A stretch of DNA of 64,000 bases from Polytrichum commune. Taxonomy: Eukaryota; Streptophyta; Polytrichopsida; Polytrichales; Polytrichaceae. Where the stretch lies: positions 38,023,554 through 38,087,553 of the forward strand of contig OX485803.1 in NCBI GenBank assembly GCA_950295325.1. Direction: 5' to 3'. Shown here piece after piece: positions 9,165 through 19,952 of this stretch; the stretch's first letter is position 1, and every line of letters begins with the position of its first letter. The notes beneath the pieces are model-generated. The model saw only the letters and a list, made by a program, of their open reading frames with translations, did no database searches and was not told the DNA's origin. The translations under genes and the position numbers were made by a program.

Positions 9165-11936
9165 ATGCTAAAGGATCCCCACAAATTCCCCATACAAAAA
9201 ATACTCGACCACAAACAAAACCAATCCAATGACCATAACGGAATCCCCCACACAGTCACGTCATACTTATGTCAATGGACCACAACAAGCAACAACACAT
9301 ATCACAAATGGCGTACCCAACGGGATCTATATCCCTACTGTGATACAAATACATGTAATCACAACACAAACCTACTTACCCATTACTACAGGGAACGACA
9401 ACACAAACATTTCTTAAACATTATTAAGGCCTATTTCTCCACAGCACAACATAAAGACACAAGATACGTCACACCCACTACAATAATTCCACTAGTACAT
9501 ATCTCTATCACTGAATGCAACCCAGAAAATGACATCGAAACAAACTCTAATACTATCCAAACACTATTTGATGTTGCTCACATATATGAAGACAATGGCC
9601 GACACCTCATCACCATCCCGAAAACTAGACTACTCTGGTTATGGAAACAATACCAACAGGCTAAAAGCACCACACACGGCTTGGAACCGTCCACCCAATC
9701 TTTCGAAACCGAAATTGTTTGGCTTTATCAACGCTACAAATACCGCATCCCAAAAAATGACCCACTCAAACGGGCCCAATATACAATACCAACTCCAATA
9801 TTAGATCTCCTAATCACAACATTCAATATTAGCCATTCATACTTTTCATCCCCCGTTACATGCCCCACACAATTTACCCAGTTTTACTCTCCATACTCGC
9901 GAGATATAATATTTGGATCCCTCGGCAAAGCGTTTGGCCATAAATGGCAGGGAATCGGGTACGCACACCCTCACAACGCAACAGACTTACAACAAGCTAT
10001 CCACTGGGCTCGTATGGCGGCCCAAAATGACCCACATACAATCACTATAATTATCTCCCCAGATATTGATTGGTACCAAAATCCCAACCCGCATGCAGGC
10101 CCCTTCCCGGACACGCATGTCATTGCCCATTTTGCCGCGGATACGCTCACGTATGATGAACCCACAATACCACCCGAGCTCAACATCACCAGAAAAAAAC
10201 CCTCTACAGTACAAATATTTTGCATCCACCACCAAAACAATAGCATTGGCACATACGAACAAATGAAATTACTAAACGATACAACAAATAACCTCCAAAT
10301 ACTACACAGCCACACCCGAATTGCACCACCTACCCCTCCTAACATCACGGTTAACCCTAGTAAAAAATGGTCTAAATTAACTTACCCCAATACAATCCCA
10401 TACAATAACCCCCAAGTCCCCCCACTCCCACATTATCACACCAACTTACCCCTAAAATTCCACCCCCAATTCAGTTACTACACTGATGGCTCCTTTATAA
10501 AACCCAAAGAAATTGCCCCCGGGGAATGGAGAAGAGAAAAAGCTGGATATGGTATCTACAGCCCCAAAGGCCTAAATATCGCCAAAAGATTACACGGCCA
10601 TCAAAACATACTACGTGCAGAAATGATGGCTATACACGACACTCTACAAATAATAAATACACAATTTCCCAATGAACCCGCCTACATATTCACAGACAGT
10701 CTAAATGTATTATATCTACTCAACACACAAATAAAACACCCCACCCTCCATAATAGTCATCCCGACCAAATCACACTCAACTCCATGGTAGAAATCCTTC
10801 AACACCGAACACAACCAATCACTTTATACAAAGTTAGAGCCCACGTTAACATTGACGGGAATGAAAAAGTCGATACACTGGCAAAACAAGGGTTAGAATT
10901 AGAATACCGAATTGCTATCCTCCCTCATGAACATGCCCACGCCACCCCATACTATTATCAAAAAGACGTGTGGGCCTCGATGGCAGCCGTCCCAGACAAA
11001 GGTCCAGTAAGATTCTTAGAAAAACAAATTAAAAAGTATGATAGGGAAAACAATATTGCACTCATGGCCACACAAACCCCCAACACATGTAAATGGACAG
11101 AAAATGTCGACATAGACAAAGAATTATCAAACGAATTTTGGACAAATCCCTTAATCACCGACAAACAAAAATCTTGCCTTATTAAATTTCGCACCGGAAC
11201 ATACATGGGTAATGCGAGGAAACAAATTTTCTTCGGTCACCAAAGATACCCCTCTATTACGTGCTCCATTTGCAATTCAACCGACCCAGATACTTGGCTC
11301 CATGTACTACTTAAATGTCAACAACAACATCTACACTCACTACGCGTCAAAAGACATAACAAAGCAGTTGGAGAATTTAGGAAACTCCTAATCTCATCCG
11401 AAAAATCCCGTTGCTTTACTCTCATGAATGCCGGAATCTTCAACAATAATCCCCAAGAGAACACGGTCCCCGGCTGGCTACTCCCCTGCACATGTAACAC
11501 ACAAAGATGCCACTGTAACGCAAGATTCCGACCTGATATACTTTGTGTTAATGGCCTCCCATATCAAAATGACCCACCAACTGATATTGACCCCACCCTC
11601 ACCATACAATTTATCGAATTCACATACTGCAACGATAGATTCTCCCGAGAGGCACTCGAAGCCAAAAACAACAAATACAAACCGCTAATTGATAGTATTG
11701 CTTCCAGGGGATGGAAAATCGAACCACTTATTGTCATCACCGTTGGTGCCAGAGCTACTACCCACATACCCTCTATGAAATCACTCAAAGACAATCTCAA
11801 AATACCCATGACTGCCATAAAAAATACCTTTAAAAATATCAATACCATTGCAATACAATATGCCATGTCCATCCTCCTCCATAAAAGGAGGATTGAAAAT
11901 CACCAACCGCTACCCCACAATCTAGACCCTCCATAA
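9165..11936 (+). CDS. LINE copy 1 ORF2, second half: PCIF1-like domain, RNase H, CCHC, restriction-like endonuclease
   Basis: 923 codons, open throughout. From residue 227 the block YFSSPVT...FGSLGKAF...GYAHPH...ITIIISPDIDWY follows the order of PCIF1/CAPAM methyltransferases (FASPLN...FGS...ANPPF...FIVFIPEW), but AHPH replaces the catalytic NPPF. RNase H follows with YTDGS (Asp 441), RAEMMAIHDTL, FTDSLNVLY and RAHVNIDGNEKVD. A CCHC zinc motif (C-x2-C-x11-H-x4-C) starts near residue 700. The C-terminus has RFRPDI (Asp 791), IEFTY (Glu 818) and an AKNNKYKPL helix, the pattern of R2/Dualen restriction-like endonucleases. The frame is open upstream to 9051 and was probably once joined to the RT half, so ATG 9165 need not be the true start. 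Confidence 0.8.
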   Translation: MLKDPHKFPIQKILDHKQNQSNDHNGIPHTVTSYLCQWTTTSNNTYHKWRTQRDLYPYCDTNTCNHNTNLLTHYYRERQHKHFLNIIKAYFSTAQHKDTRYVTPTTIIPLVHISITECNPENDIETNSNTIQTLFDVAHIYEDNGRHLITIPKTRLLWLWKQYQQAKSTTHGLEPSTQSFETEIVWLYQRYKYRIPKNDPLKRAQYTIPTPILDLLITTFNISHSYFSSPVTCPTQFTQFYSPYSRDIIFGSLGKAFGHKWQGIGYAHPHNATDLQQAIHWARMAAQNDPHTITIIISPDIDWYQNPNPHAGPFPDTHVIAHFAADTLTYDEPTIPPELNITRKKPSTVQIFCIHHQNNSIGTYEQMKLLNDTTNNLQILHSHTRIAPPTPPNITVNPSKKWSKLTYPNTIPYNNPQVPPLPHYHTNLPLKFHPQFSYYTDGSFIKPKEIAPGEWRREKAGYGIYSPKGLNIAKRLHGHQNILRAEMMAIHDTLQIINTQFPNEPAYIFTDSLNVLYLLNTQIKHPTLHNSHPDQITLNSMVEILQHRTQPITLYKVRAHVNIDGNEKVDTLAKQGLELEYRIAILPHEHAHATPYYYQKDVWASMAAVPDKGPVRFLEKQIKKYDRENNIALMATQTPNTCKWTENVDIDKELSNEFWTNPLITDKQKSCLIKFRTGTYMGNARKQIFFGHQRYPSITCSICNSTDPDTWLHVLLKCQQQHLHSLRVKRHNKAVGEFRKLLISSEKSRCFTLMNAGIFNNNPQENTVPGWLLPCTCNTQRCHCNARFRPDILCVNGLPYQNDPPTDIDPTLTIQFIEFTYCNDRFSREALEAKNNKYKPLIDSIASRGWKIEPLIVITVGARATTHIPSMKSLKDNLKIPMTAIKNTFKNINTIAIQYAMSILLHKRRIENHQPLPHNLDPP

Positions 11937-12270
11937 ATCACACCTAAAAGCTAATAAATACTTACTATTTATCTCACAACCCCGGATAAGGGATTGGTAC
12001 CGGTTCGTGGGCACAAACTTCCAGCCTTTTCTTCCCTTGCAGCACCACGTCATAGGTTCTATATTCACCAACCAAACGGGCCATAATGGGCCATAGTGGG
12101 CCATAAGGGGCCCCTATTATTTGTTACTGGCTACTATAGTGTCCATCCTCGAAAGGGGAGAGTAGTTTTGACCCAGCTTCCCCATGTCCTGTGGGCATCG
12201 GGTTGTTGGCATTACGAACGGACACTCTATTCACGCCGGCCCCTAAAAGGGACCGGAGTTTCTATCTATC
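11937..12270 (+). other. 3' UTR and tail of LINE copy 1
   Basis: Ends in GGGACCGGAGTTTCTATC followed by TATC repeats. The last block of about 130 nt, from TATAGTGTCCATCCTCGAAA onward, is nearly identical in copy 2, as expected of an RT recognition region. Three GGGCCATA(A/G)(T/G) units lie in tandem at about 12078-12110. Confidence 0.8.
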
Positions 12271-12282
12271 TACCACTCACTA
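12271..12282. repeat. Target-site duplication, right copy (LINE copy 1)
   Basis: TACCACTCACTA is identical to 1881-1892 and directly follows the TATC tail. Confidence 0.8.
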
Positions 12283-14262
12283 TCCATGGGACTCTCAAAT
12301 GGGAGTTTGGGACATGTCCTTATTGGTGCGGGTCTTTAAGGAGCCCAAATGGCTCTACTAAGGACTAGTTGCACTAAAACATGGGGGAAGTCCCATGACA
12401 CCATTGTGTGACTTTACTACCCTTCCCGTCTCATACTAGCTTTTGGTCCTCTGTGCAAGGCAACCACCTCACCATCAAAGAATGTAATATTCACCCTCAA
12501 AGTGAGGCCAACTACCACTTTGGAGCTCTTGCAAACTTTCACATGCTCTCTAGGTGTTCTTGACGCGTTAGATAACCCTTGAGAATAGCTTTCCAATGGT
12601 AATTCAATAACTTAAATAGATTTTGATTTGATTTTGATCAATTAAAAGAGTATTGTTGTTTCTAGGAGGCAACATGTGGCGCCTTTTGCGACAACCCCCA
12701 CACTTAGCCTTCAAGAGGCGTGTGTGGTCCATTTGCACTTCTTTGTCATTATGTGTGTGCTTAGCCACCCTTCTATGTGAATGGCCATCATCTCGTTGTC
12801 TTATGGGACTTGGACATCACCCCAAGGTCCATTATCACAATTGGTGTGTCAAGCCACACCTATTAAGGGCGCAAAATATCCAAGCCTTCACACAAAAAAA
12901 TGGAACATAAGATTCTAGTTGGTCGAAGATTGTGAGACAATGTTAGTTGTTTTTTCGTATAGAGGAGTTGAAATTCTCCTCTTTATATGTTGCAATCTTC
13001 TCCCATTTCAAGTTGTCTTTGTAGGAACAACAAACAAATGCTTACCTCCATAAAATGTTGGGCAAATGCAATGTGAGGAAATTGGGTGGCGTCTAACATA
13101 CTCCAAAAATCATTGGTCCAATCTTGAAACATGCAAGGAATTCATGGTAAAAATCTTATAGTTGTACAAAAAGGAACAATCGGGACATTTGAAGTTGGAC
13201 AAGGATATAAAACTAACTTGGTTGGTAGACTGTTAGAGTGCGTACAAGTCAAAAGAATTTTGGTCTTGGATGAAGACAAATCACCTTATAATCCATGTTA
13301 TTTTTGTGCTATCGAATTGTACCAGTGTCTACCAACTAGATTATGTTGTCTTACATAAACCATTCAAACATGGATTCAAGCATGCATTTGACTTCTAAAC
13401 ATCAAATGTCCTCATGAAACAACTCCAACACTCAACAAAAAAAGATGTGAAAATTGATCCAAATTGAAAGCATCGAACCTCATATATGTGGTTGGCTATC
13501 CAAAGCAAGCGAATATTTACAAAGCAAGAAGATGGTGAAGGCAAATGACAAAAGGGTGGAATGCTTGTGGCATGCTACAAGCTTTTCAACCAATTGCAAC
13601 ATCAAACAAAAGAGCAAATGTCTCCACTCTTAAGAGCACGGTTTGCAAAAGGTATGCTCCTTTGCAAACAAACTCACAAACTTTCAAGAGACTATACTTT
13701 AGAGTGATATGTTTTGGATTTGTAATGCACGTTCCAAGATTACATATAGACTTAGACCAACTTGAAAAATGAAGCAGCATCATAGTTCACGCTAGTGGCA
13801 ACATCGGAGCTGTCTTTTTCTTTTTCTTTTTCCTTTTCTTTATATTCATCACATACATGACCCAATGTGCAAAAGAATGGAATCCAAAAGTGTGAAGTAA
13901 TGCTTACCTATGTGTGATTGCACATCCACCCACTGCCATAGCTTCCAACTGGCCCACGGAATCCTCAAAGCAAGCCGCACCTCCAAAGATTCGTAAGCAA
14001 GCACAAGTGTTGCTTTTGGGATCTAATTTGACAATGCACACGACTAAGAGTTGCCAACATAATTTAGATATGTGTGCTTCACTTCAGAATGAACTTGACT
14101 AATTTATTGAATCACAACACATGTGAGCCGAGCTTCTATTATTTGGACATTATTCTAATATTCTTGATATTTTCTATGTAAACCAAACCAATAATTTCTT
14201 AGAAATTTAGGCTCCCTTCTCTTTATTTATTTTCTACCTAGTCTATTAGGAAACAACATTCA
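12283..14262. other. Gene-free stretch
   Basis: I see no supported gene. Short ORFs lack domains. A dispersed repeat member lies at about 13725-13830 and is listed separately. Confidence 0.5.
13725..13830. repeat. Dispersed repeat, GAAGCARCATCATARTTCAC family
   Basis: The stretch running through TTAGACCAACTTGAAAA, GAAGCAGCATCATAGTTCAC and TGGCAACATCGGAGC, then a T/C-rich tract, recurs at about 17620-17715 and 17840-17930, and in inverted orientation at about 26434-26500. The nature of the parent element is unknown. Confidence 0.6.
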
Positions 14263-14265
14263 TTA

Positions 14266-14775
14266 GGGCCACTTCACACACGAGCCAAGAGCCGTGACCA
14301 TGAAATTGTGAGAGCCCAAAAGAAAGTGTGTGAAGGCCGTCCCATGACACCTCCAAAATCATGTGGTGTGGTCACAGTTCCTCAAGTGTAGTGTGAAGTC
14401 ATATGGTGACTGGGCTCTCAACCAAATGCTATTTCAACGAATTTCTATTCACGTGGATCCTCACATATGATAAAATAAAACAAAAGCAACGGCTGTGAGC
14501 GTTCGGAGTGCCATGGTCTCCTGGCTTTTGTGTTAGGCCTACCTCCAAGAGGTGATTTTGGAAAACATGCCAAGTGACCAAGAAACATGATACCATTGGA
14601 TGCCATGTAGGAATCCACGCCGACATTACATTCATCTTGCATTCGGATACTCTGTTGGTCTCCCAAGCATACAAAGTGTGAAGCAGCGAACTCAAACCGG
14701 CTCCGCCGTTTCCCCCAAACGAGAGTGCTTGGAGCGTACTGGTCATGGGCTCTCAGTCTCGTGTGTGAAGTGTCC
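14266..14775. mobile_element. Tourist-like MITE (GGGCCACTTCACAC family), degenerate
   Basis: The left end GGGCCACTTCACACACGAG is mirrored by CTCGTGTGTGAAGTGTCC on the right. The subterminal TGACCATGAAATTGTGAGAG is mirrored by GGTCATGGGCTCTCA. TTA precedes the left end but the right TSD is no longer clear. It is related to the better copy at 37416-38004. Confidence 0.65.
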
Positions 14776-14961
14776 ATGATGGCAACATCCTACTCTTAAC
14801 TTAACTTAGGTGGCAACTTTTAAAATGTAAGCCCGTGACACACCTCAAGGACGCCACATAATGTCCCTGCCTTGTCGCCAGGTGTAGTACCCCCACTTTA
14901 TAGCTAGCAACACATGTACATTGCTAAATATACATGGACACACTATACCAACACACCAACT

Positions 14962-15010
14962 TACCTACCTACCTACCTACAAAACTACCTACCAGGTTTA
15001 CCTACCTATC
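14962..15010. repeat. (CTAC)n microsatellite tract
   Basis: TTACCTACCTACCTACCTAC, then interrupted CTAC units up to about 15010. A separate (GT)n run lies at about 15172-15188. Confidence 0.85.
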
Positions 15011-15326
15011 TGCATGCCTGCCACCCTGTCTACCCGGAAGTAGAAAGCAGCCAGGAGGCGCTTCAGTTAGTGGTCACCGACCTCACTCCAAATGCTATTC
15101 TGGGGCGCCTTTTTCCCGTCCTTGGCTGCGGTTTACTTGCCAATAAGCCCTTTGGCTACTGCTATGGTGTGTATGTGTGTGTGTGTGTTGTGCTAATAAA
15201 TGGACGATAGGTAATATGGATGTTCCCTGAGGTGTGGACTAGTAGCTAACTGGCCAGGCTTAAGCGACATAGCTGCTATCTCTTTTGGGGGTGGGGGGAT
15301 ATTGCATATGTGCCAATGAATGGGGA

Positions 15327-15530
15327 GAACCGACCGCTAGTTGCAGATGAACTGGTTGAATTTGAGGAAACAAACCGGTTTCATGAAGTTCAAGACTTCA
15401 TGAGAACAATTGATCATTCCAGAGGAATTTGTAGGTTATATCTCAATGGAATTATATATAAAACTGAAAGATGTAACCATGTGTAACCAATTGGACTTGG
15501 AAACACTAGGGTTTTGACTGATTATGTTAA
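15327..15530. repeat. AACCGGTT-rich repeat, diverged unit
   Basis: Begins GGGGAGAACCGACCG and ends near AACACTAGGGTTTTGACTGA. It aligns with the better units at about 19700, 20722, 20951 and 22205 but is more diverged, with several CCGG sites lost. Confidence 0.6.
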
Positions 15531-15534
15531 AAAA

Positions 15535-16274
15535 GACTCCCCGGACAATGATACGAGTGTACCTCTCATCCATCTAACGTGAAAACTTGACTCCCTATAG
15601 GTTTGTGGTCAGTTCATCTCACATGACTTGGACTACACCATTCATAGTAATAAGTGACATGTACGCTATTTGTGAAGGGTCTTAAATTAGATACCTAGAG
15701 GTCTCAAAGTGTCATGTCCGCTAATTGCCAATATGATGCTATTCGTCAACATAAATAATTTCCAAGTGATTGTTTCTTACACTGTGACACTCAACATAGC
15801 ACATTGGGATATTGAGATGTTAGTTGTGCGTTTTAGGAGTCAAAGGAGGTTAGTGTTATTGAGCATACTAATGTCAAGTGTCATTTGTATACACTTTAAT
15901 CAACTTGTAGACCATTATGCCCCCATTGTGTAACATAGGCTAACACCTCGTAACAATATTGAACCTACTCATGCCAAGATGTTAGTAAGCACACAAGAAC
16001 GCCAAGTGCCATAATGTGACAATAATCATGAAGTTGTTGATCATTAGTGTAACTTGGCATACGCCTCAAAATAAGATAAGTGACATTATAACGCATATGG
16101 CACTAAACACCATAAACCATGTAGACTAATTTGGAAATTTTAAAGTTGATTTTGATGTCAATTCAACTAACATTAATTTTTTGGGGTTGCATACTGCTTC
16201 AGGGCTTTTATGTTGAATGAATGAGAGGTGCCCTTGGATGTGATAATCCCCTTGCTCCAATTGCCAGGGAAGGG
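15535..16274. other. Gene-free stretch
   Basis: Nothing recognisable; AT-rich and without long frames. Confidence 0.5.
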
Positions 16275-16999
16275 TCAATTTACCTAAGGCCAAGGTCCGT
16301 GACCATGAGTTTGTGAGGGCCCTTCGAAACAATTCAACTGAAGGCTGCACCATGGAAAATTGGAAATTGGTTTTGTGTGGACACGGACACGGACATAGAC
16401 ATGGACATCGGGCACTTGTGCGGACATGACCTTAGTTTAATGACATGAGGCCAAAGCACTTGTTACGGACATTTTGAGCACTATGTTGATCATTGGCGTT
16501 TTGTTTCCTTCAATAAGTGAACTGTGTTTTCATATCTTATAACATACAATTAGTGTTCATGTTGAAGTATGTATTTATCCATTATGGAGGAAAAGTGGGT
16601 GTCAAAATTGAGGTTACCAAGTGAAATTGGACATTTTTACATTAAGCAATTGGATTCTAAATGACATGTTCTTTCACTATTACCTTATTTACGTGGGCCC
16701 TTCTACATGACAAGTTGTCATAAATAGCAATTTAAGATATTTTGAAGTATTATGGACTCTCAGTGTTGTGTTAAGTCCACCTTTTGAGGTGAGATGGACA
16801 CAAAATTTAGTAGAATGTGAGACATTCTCCATTGCATGCCATGTAGGATACCATGTAACAATTTCATCCATTCAAACTTGTTTGCTTTCTTAGACCCTTG
16901 AGTTGTAGTGCAAAGTGAAGCGGGATAGTCTCAACATTTATCACCAAGGAGAGATTTAGAATTTCAATGGTCACGGGCTCTCAAGCTCTACTACATAGT
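16275..16999. mobile_element. Degenerate member of the Tourist-like family
   Basis: CAAGGTCCGTGACCATGAG with GTGAGGGCCC near 16285-16322 matches the left subterminal region of the 14266 element. ATGGTCACGGGCTCTCAAGC near 16970 matches the right subterminal region. The extreme termini are eroded. Confidence 0.4.
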
Positions 17000-17091
17000 G
17001 CCACTTAGACTTGCCCCAAAGACATAAATGCAATAGACCATGATACATTAGATATGATGATCACATGCCCTTAAGCTCTAGTGCAAAGTGC

Positions 17092-17765
17092 CCCCAAGGG
17101 CCACTTTACACTATAGGCAAAGGCCATGACCACGAAACTGCGAGGAACCTTGAAACCCATCTTGAATGCCATACCATGGAAATTTGAAATTTGTATGGAC
17201 ATGGGTTTTCAAGTTTTGTATGATGACACACGCAACTGAGCTCTCAATGGAATGCTATTTCATTAATATTTCTTTGGTAAGGGTGGCTTAAACCCAAGGC
17301 CTTGGGAACTCACGTGAACTTTGAAGTTAAGTCGCCTTAAGGTCATAATAGTACATGGATGGGTAGCCCTTCCTAGCACTTCATTTTGAGGTAGGCCTAC
17401 CACCTATGGTCCACCTAGTCATAATATGGGTATCTGGGGAACCAAATATTTGTAACCAATCATGTGGGAACCTAGGGGCTTGCCATTGGGGGAGATAGCT
17501 AAGTGTGGACCAACTTGTATGCACATGTTCAAAGTTTTCACCTTTGAAAAAAGTGAATGGTATACTTTCTTTTTTGTTTGGGGGTGGGGATGTGGTGCGC
17601 CGTGATACTTGTAATGCATGTTTCACGATTATATGTAGACTTAGACCAACTTGAAGATGAAGCAACATCATAATTCACATTGGTGGCAACATCAAAATCA
17701 TCTTTCTTTCTTTCATTTCATTTCCTTGAACATGTAGTCCTCAAGCTCAAGTGTAAATAGGCCTA
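17092..17765. mobile_element. Tourist-like element interrupted by another repeat
   Basis: AGGGCCACTTTACACTATAG at 17097 starts a left end with the family's GTGACC-type subterminal block. A right-end-like CTCAAGCTCAAGTGTAAATA lies near 17745. Between them, at about 17381-17715, sits a segment of another family. Directly upstream (17050-17090) is the right end of a further copy, so the copies lie head to tail. Confidence 0.35.
17381..17715 (-). pseudogene. Degenerate element fragment with QAPRFPH peptide
   Basis: Read on the minus strand it gives a frame with FFKGENFEHVHT and QAPRFPHDWLQIFGSPDT. The locus at about 26434-26720 on the plus strand gives a homologous frame with QAPRFPHGWLKYLVHPNTPT. 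Peptide-level similarity between two diverged loci suggests a formerly coding mobile element. I do not recognise the family. Confidence 0.4.
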
Positions 17766-17839
17766 AGTAGATATTTGGTGTCAATAATCAAAGGTGGAGC
17801 TCATAAGGGATCGCTAATTCTTGTGATGCCCATTTTGAG

Positions 17840-17930
17840 ATTACATACTAACTTAGACCGAATTGAGAATGAAGCAACATCATAATTCACTCTTGTGGCA
17901 ACATCGGAACCATATTTATTTATTTTCTTT
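17840..17930. repeat. Dispersed repeat, GAAGCARCATCATARTTCAC family
   Basis: The third copy of the family seen at 13725 and 17620: AACTTAGACCGAATTGAGAA, GAAGCAACATCATAATTCAC, then TGGCAACATCGGAACC. Confidence 0.55.
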
Positions 17931-18299
17931 GGTCCCATGGCCCTGAGGGAGCAACCAACATTCCACTAGAAAGCGTGGTATAATAAATATATAAGGTTCC
18001 ATTCTATGCTTCTAAGTAAAGATCATAAAGTAGTAGGAAAAACAGATACTATGATACATTTAGGGAAATGTGTTTGATATATTCCAATAATGTTCTTCGA
18101 ATATGTAGATATCCCATGAATATGCACATTCCTTCGTAGCCCCTCTCCCTAAAAATCTATAGTTATTGCACGTGATTCACACCCTCCAAATGCATGGCTT
18201 TTAAACTCAAGTGTAAAGTGGGGCAACATTGAAGTCATCTGTGTCTCTCTTATTTATTTATTTAGTCAGATGGGCCCTTGAGATCAAGTGTAAAGTGAA

Positions 18300-19170
18300 C
18301 CAGTGTACATTGATGTGTGCAATTGGGCCTACCCCATGAATAGGTTCACTCTCTACACATGCACACTACCTTGGGTCAGAAACACATAACTTTGTCCAGT
18401 CAATCCATGTAACAACCAAAACAAAAAATTATTGTGATAATAAATACTCAACATTGTGTAGAATGTCAGTAAAATTAGTGTGGGTTGAGTGAATTTCATG
18501 TATCAATGTCCATTATCATGTGCAATTAGGTTGCCTCTTTTACCCATGCAAATTGCCTTGGGCTAAATTCACATTTAAAAAACATATAAGTTTGGTTATT
18601 TGTCCATGTAGCAGTCACAAGAAGATATCAATTCACGTGTATTCTTATTGTGGTGACAAACATCCAAAATAATGTGGGATGTCAATAAATCAATGTAGGC
18701 CAACCTAATTGCACAAATCAATGTAAATACTTGGCGTTAGTACTAGCCCACAATAGTAGTGATAGTATGTGAATGGAGGGGGTTGCTTTCCGCACAACAC
18801 AATCTAGGGAACCATGGAAACCTATAAGTTTGATTATTCATCCGTAACATTACTGAGTAACTAGAAGATGATCTTTCTCTTTTTCAAAGAAAGAGGCTGC
18901 AAGTAACCCAAAAAAAACTAAACTAAACAAAACAAAAAAAAACTATGAATTTATAGTTGTTTGATGAAACTCCACAACACACAACATGAGTGCTCCTCCT
19001 AGACAGGGGATCCCTAAATTAAAGGATATTTTTTCTCACCCAATACATGGTCCCATAGAACGTAGCCAAAGAACTAAGTAATGTTGTGATAGTAAGACAT
19101 TAATTCGCATATTATGTTATTACAGTGATAAAGTTCTCAAAGTAATATGGAATAAATTAGCACGAGTCGA
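18300..19170. repeat. Degenerate tandem repeats
   Basis: CAACCTAATTGCACAAATCA followed by ACTTGGCGTTAGTACT near 18706 recurs as CGACCTAATTGCACATATCA followed by TTTGGCATTAGTACT near 19165. Upstream blocks also recur: TAAGTTTGRTTATT-CATCCRT, and TAATATGG-type blocks near 18390, 18590, 18825 and 19140. No coding sequence is seen. Confidence 0.5.
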
Positions 19171-19699
19171 CCTAATTGCACATATCACTCTAGCTATTTG
19201 GCATTAGTACTGTAACAAACATTGTATTTAGTGTCACCTATTCTATTTGTCTTGCTCAATACTAACTGTAAACCGCCCATGTAGTGTCGCCAACACTAAC
19301 CATTAACCCAACATCATTTGGCGCTCCTTGTAAATTTTTGGAGGGATCCTAGGTTTACAGCATTGCAATTATTGTCACTCACCAAGTGATTTTTCATCCA
19401 AACTTTAATCATCCGTGACAATATCTCATCACAAGTTGCCGACAAGAGCAGGGAGGGGGTTTTGGCCAGTGGATGAACTCGTCCGTCATCCACGACAGTA
19501 TTTGTTCACTTATTCATACGGAGTTTCATCTGAATTAGTGACCTTAAATACCATACGACACTAAATATCATACTTAGTGCAGTGCAGAGGGTCGCTTTTC
19601 CGCTACAGCATGAGCCAGGGAGGCATGCAGCAGTGACGGGAGGGCGATGATTTGTGAATCTCACACAAGTATCCCCAGCCAGACAGGCACAGAGAGAGC

Positions 19700-19949
19700 T
19701 ATGTCCAGGAAGAACCGGCGGTTAGTTACAGATGAACCGGTTGATTTGAGAAATAACCGGTTGAAGTTGGAGACTTCCGGAGACTTACCCATCATTTTAG
19801 AGGAATGTATACAAGAATCCACCCCAAATGAATGAAAGCAAAACCGGAAGGTTATGGCAACATGCAACCGGCTGGATTTAGAATCCCTCGGATCTTGACT
19901 GACTCTATATGCCCAAACACTTCCCAGGCAGAGAGAGAGAGAGAGAGAG
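19700..19949. repeat. AACCGGTT-rich repeat unit 1
   Basis: Holds GAACCGGCGG, GAACCGGTTG, AACCGGTTGAAG, AACCGGAAGG and CAACCGGCTGG, followed by ACTCTATATGCCCAAACACT and a GA run. The tandem partners are units 2 and 3. A Tigger-like element split the array at the TA after the GA run. Confidence 0.75.
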
Positions 19950-19952
19950 ATA

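Larger units (their letters stand above)
1893..12270 (+). mobile_element. Dualen/RandI-like non-LTR retrotransposon, copy 1
   Basis: A LINE of about 10.4 kb bounded by a 12-bp direct repeat and ending in a short (TCTA/TATC)n tail. Layout: a structured 5' end, a repetitive G-poor leader with two monomers of about 480 bp, then a coding region for 2A, AP-type endonuclease, reverse transcriptase, methyltransferase-like domain, RNase H, CCHC and restriction-like endonuclease, then a 3' UTR of about 330 bp. Carrying both an APE and an RLE is the hallmark of the Dualen group known from green algae. Lesions are a 1-nt deletion near 7754, TAG at 8383-8385, a 1-nt deletion near 8964 and TGA at 9048-9050, so this copy is not autonomous. 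It has no ORF1 module comparable to copy 2, and its first 2.7 kb does not visibly align with copy 2. Confidence 0.85.

Noticed and set aside
9030-9165. Programmed -1 frameshift between the RT ORF and the RNase H ORF
   Set aside because: No proper slippery heptamer in the right phase, and the frame breaks are explained by different indels in the two copies (1 nt in copy 1, 10 nt in copy 2).
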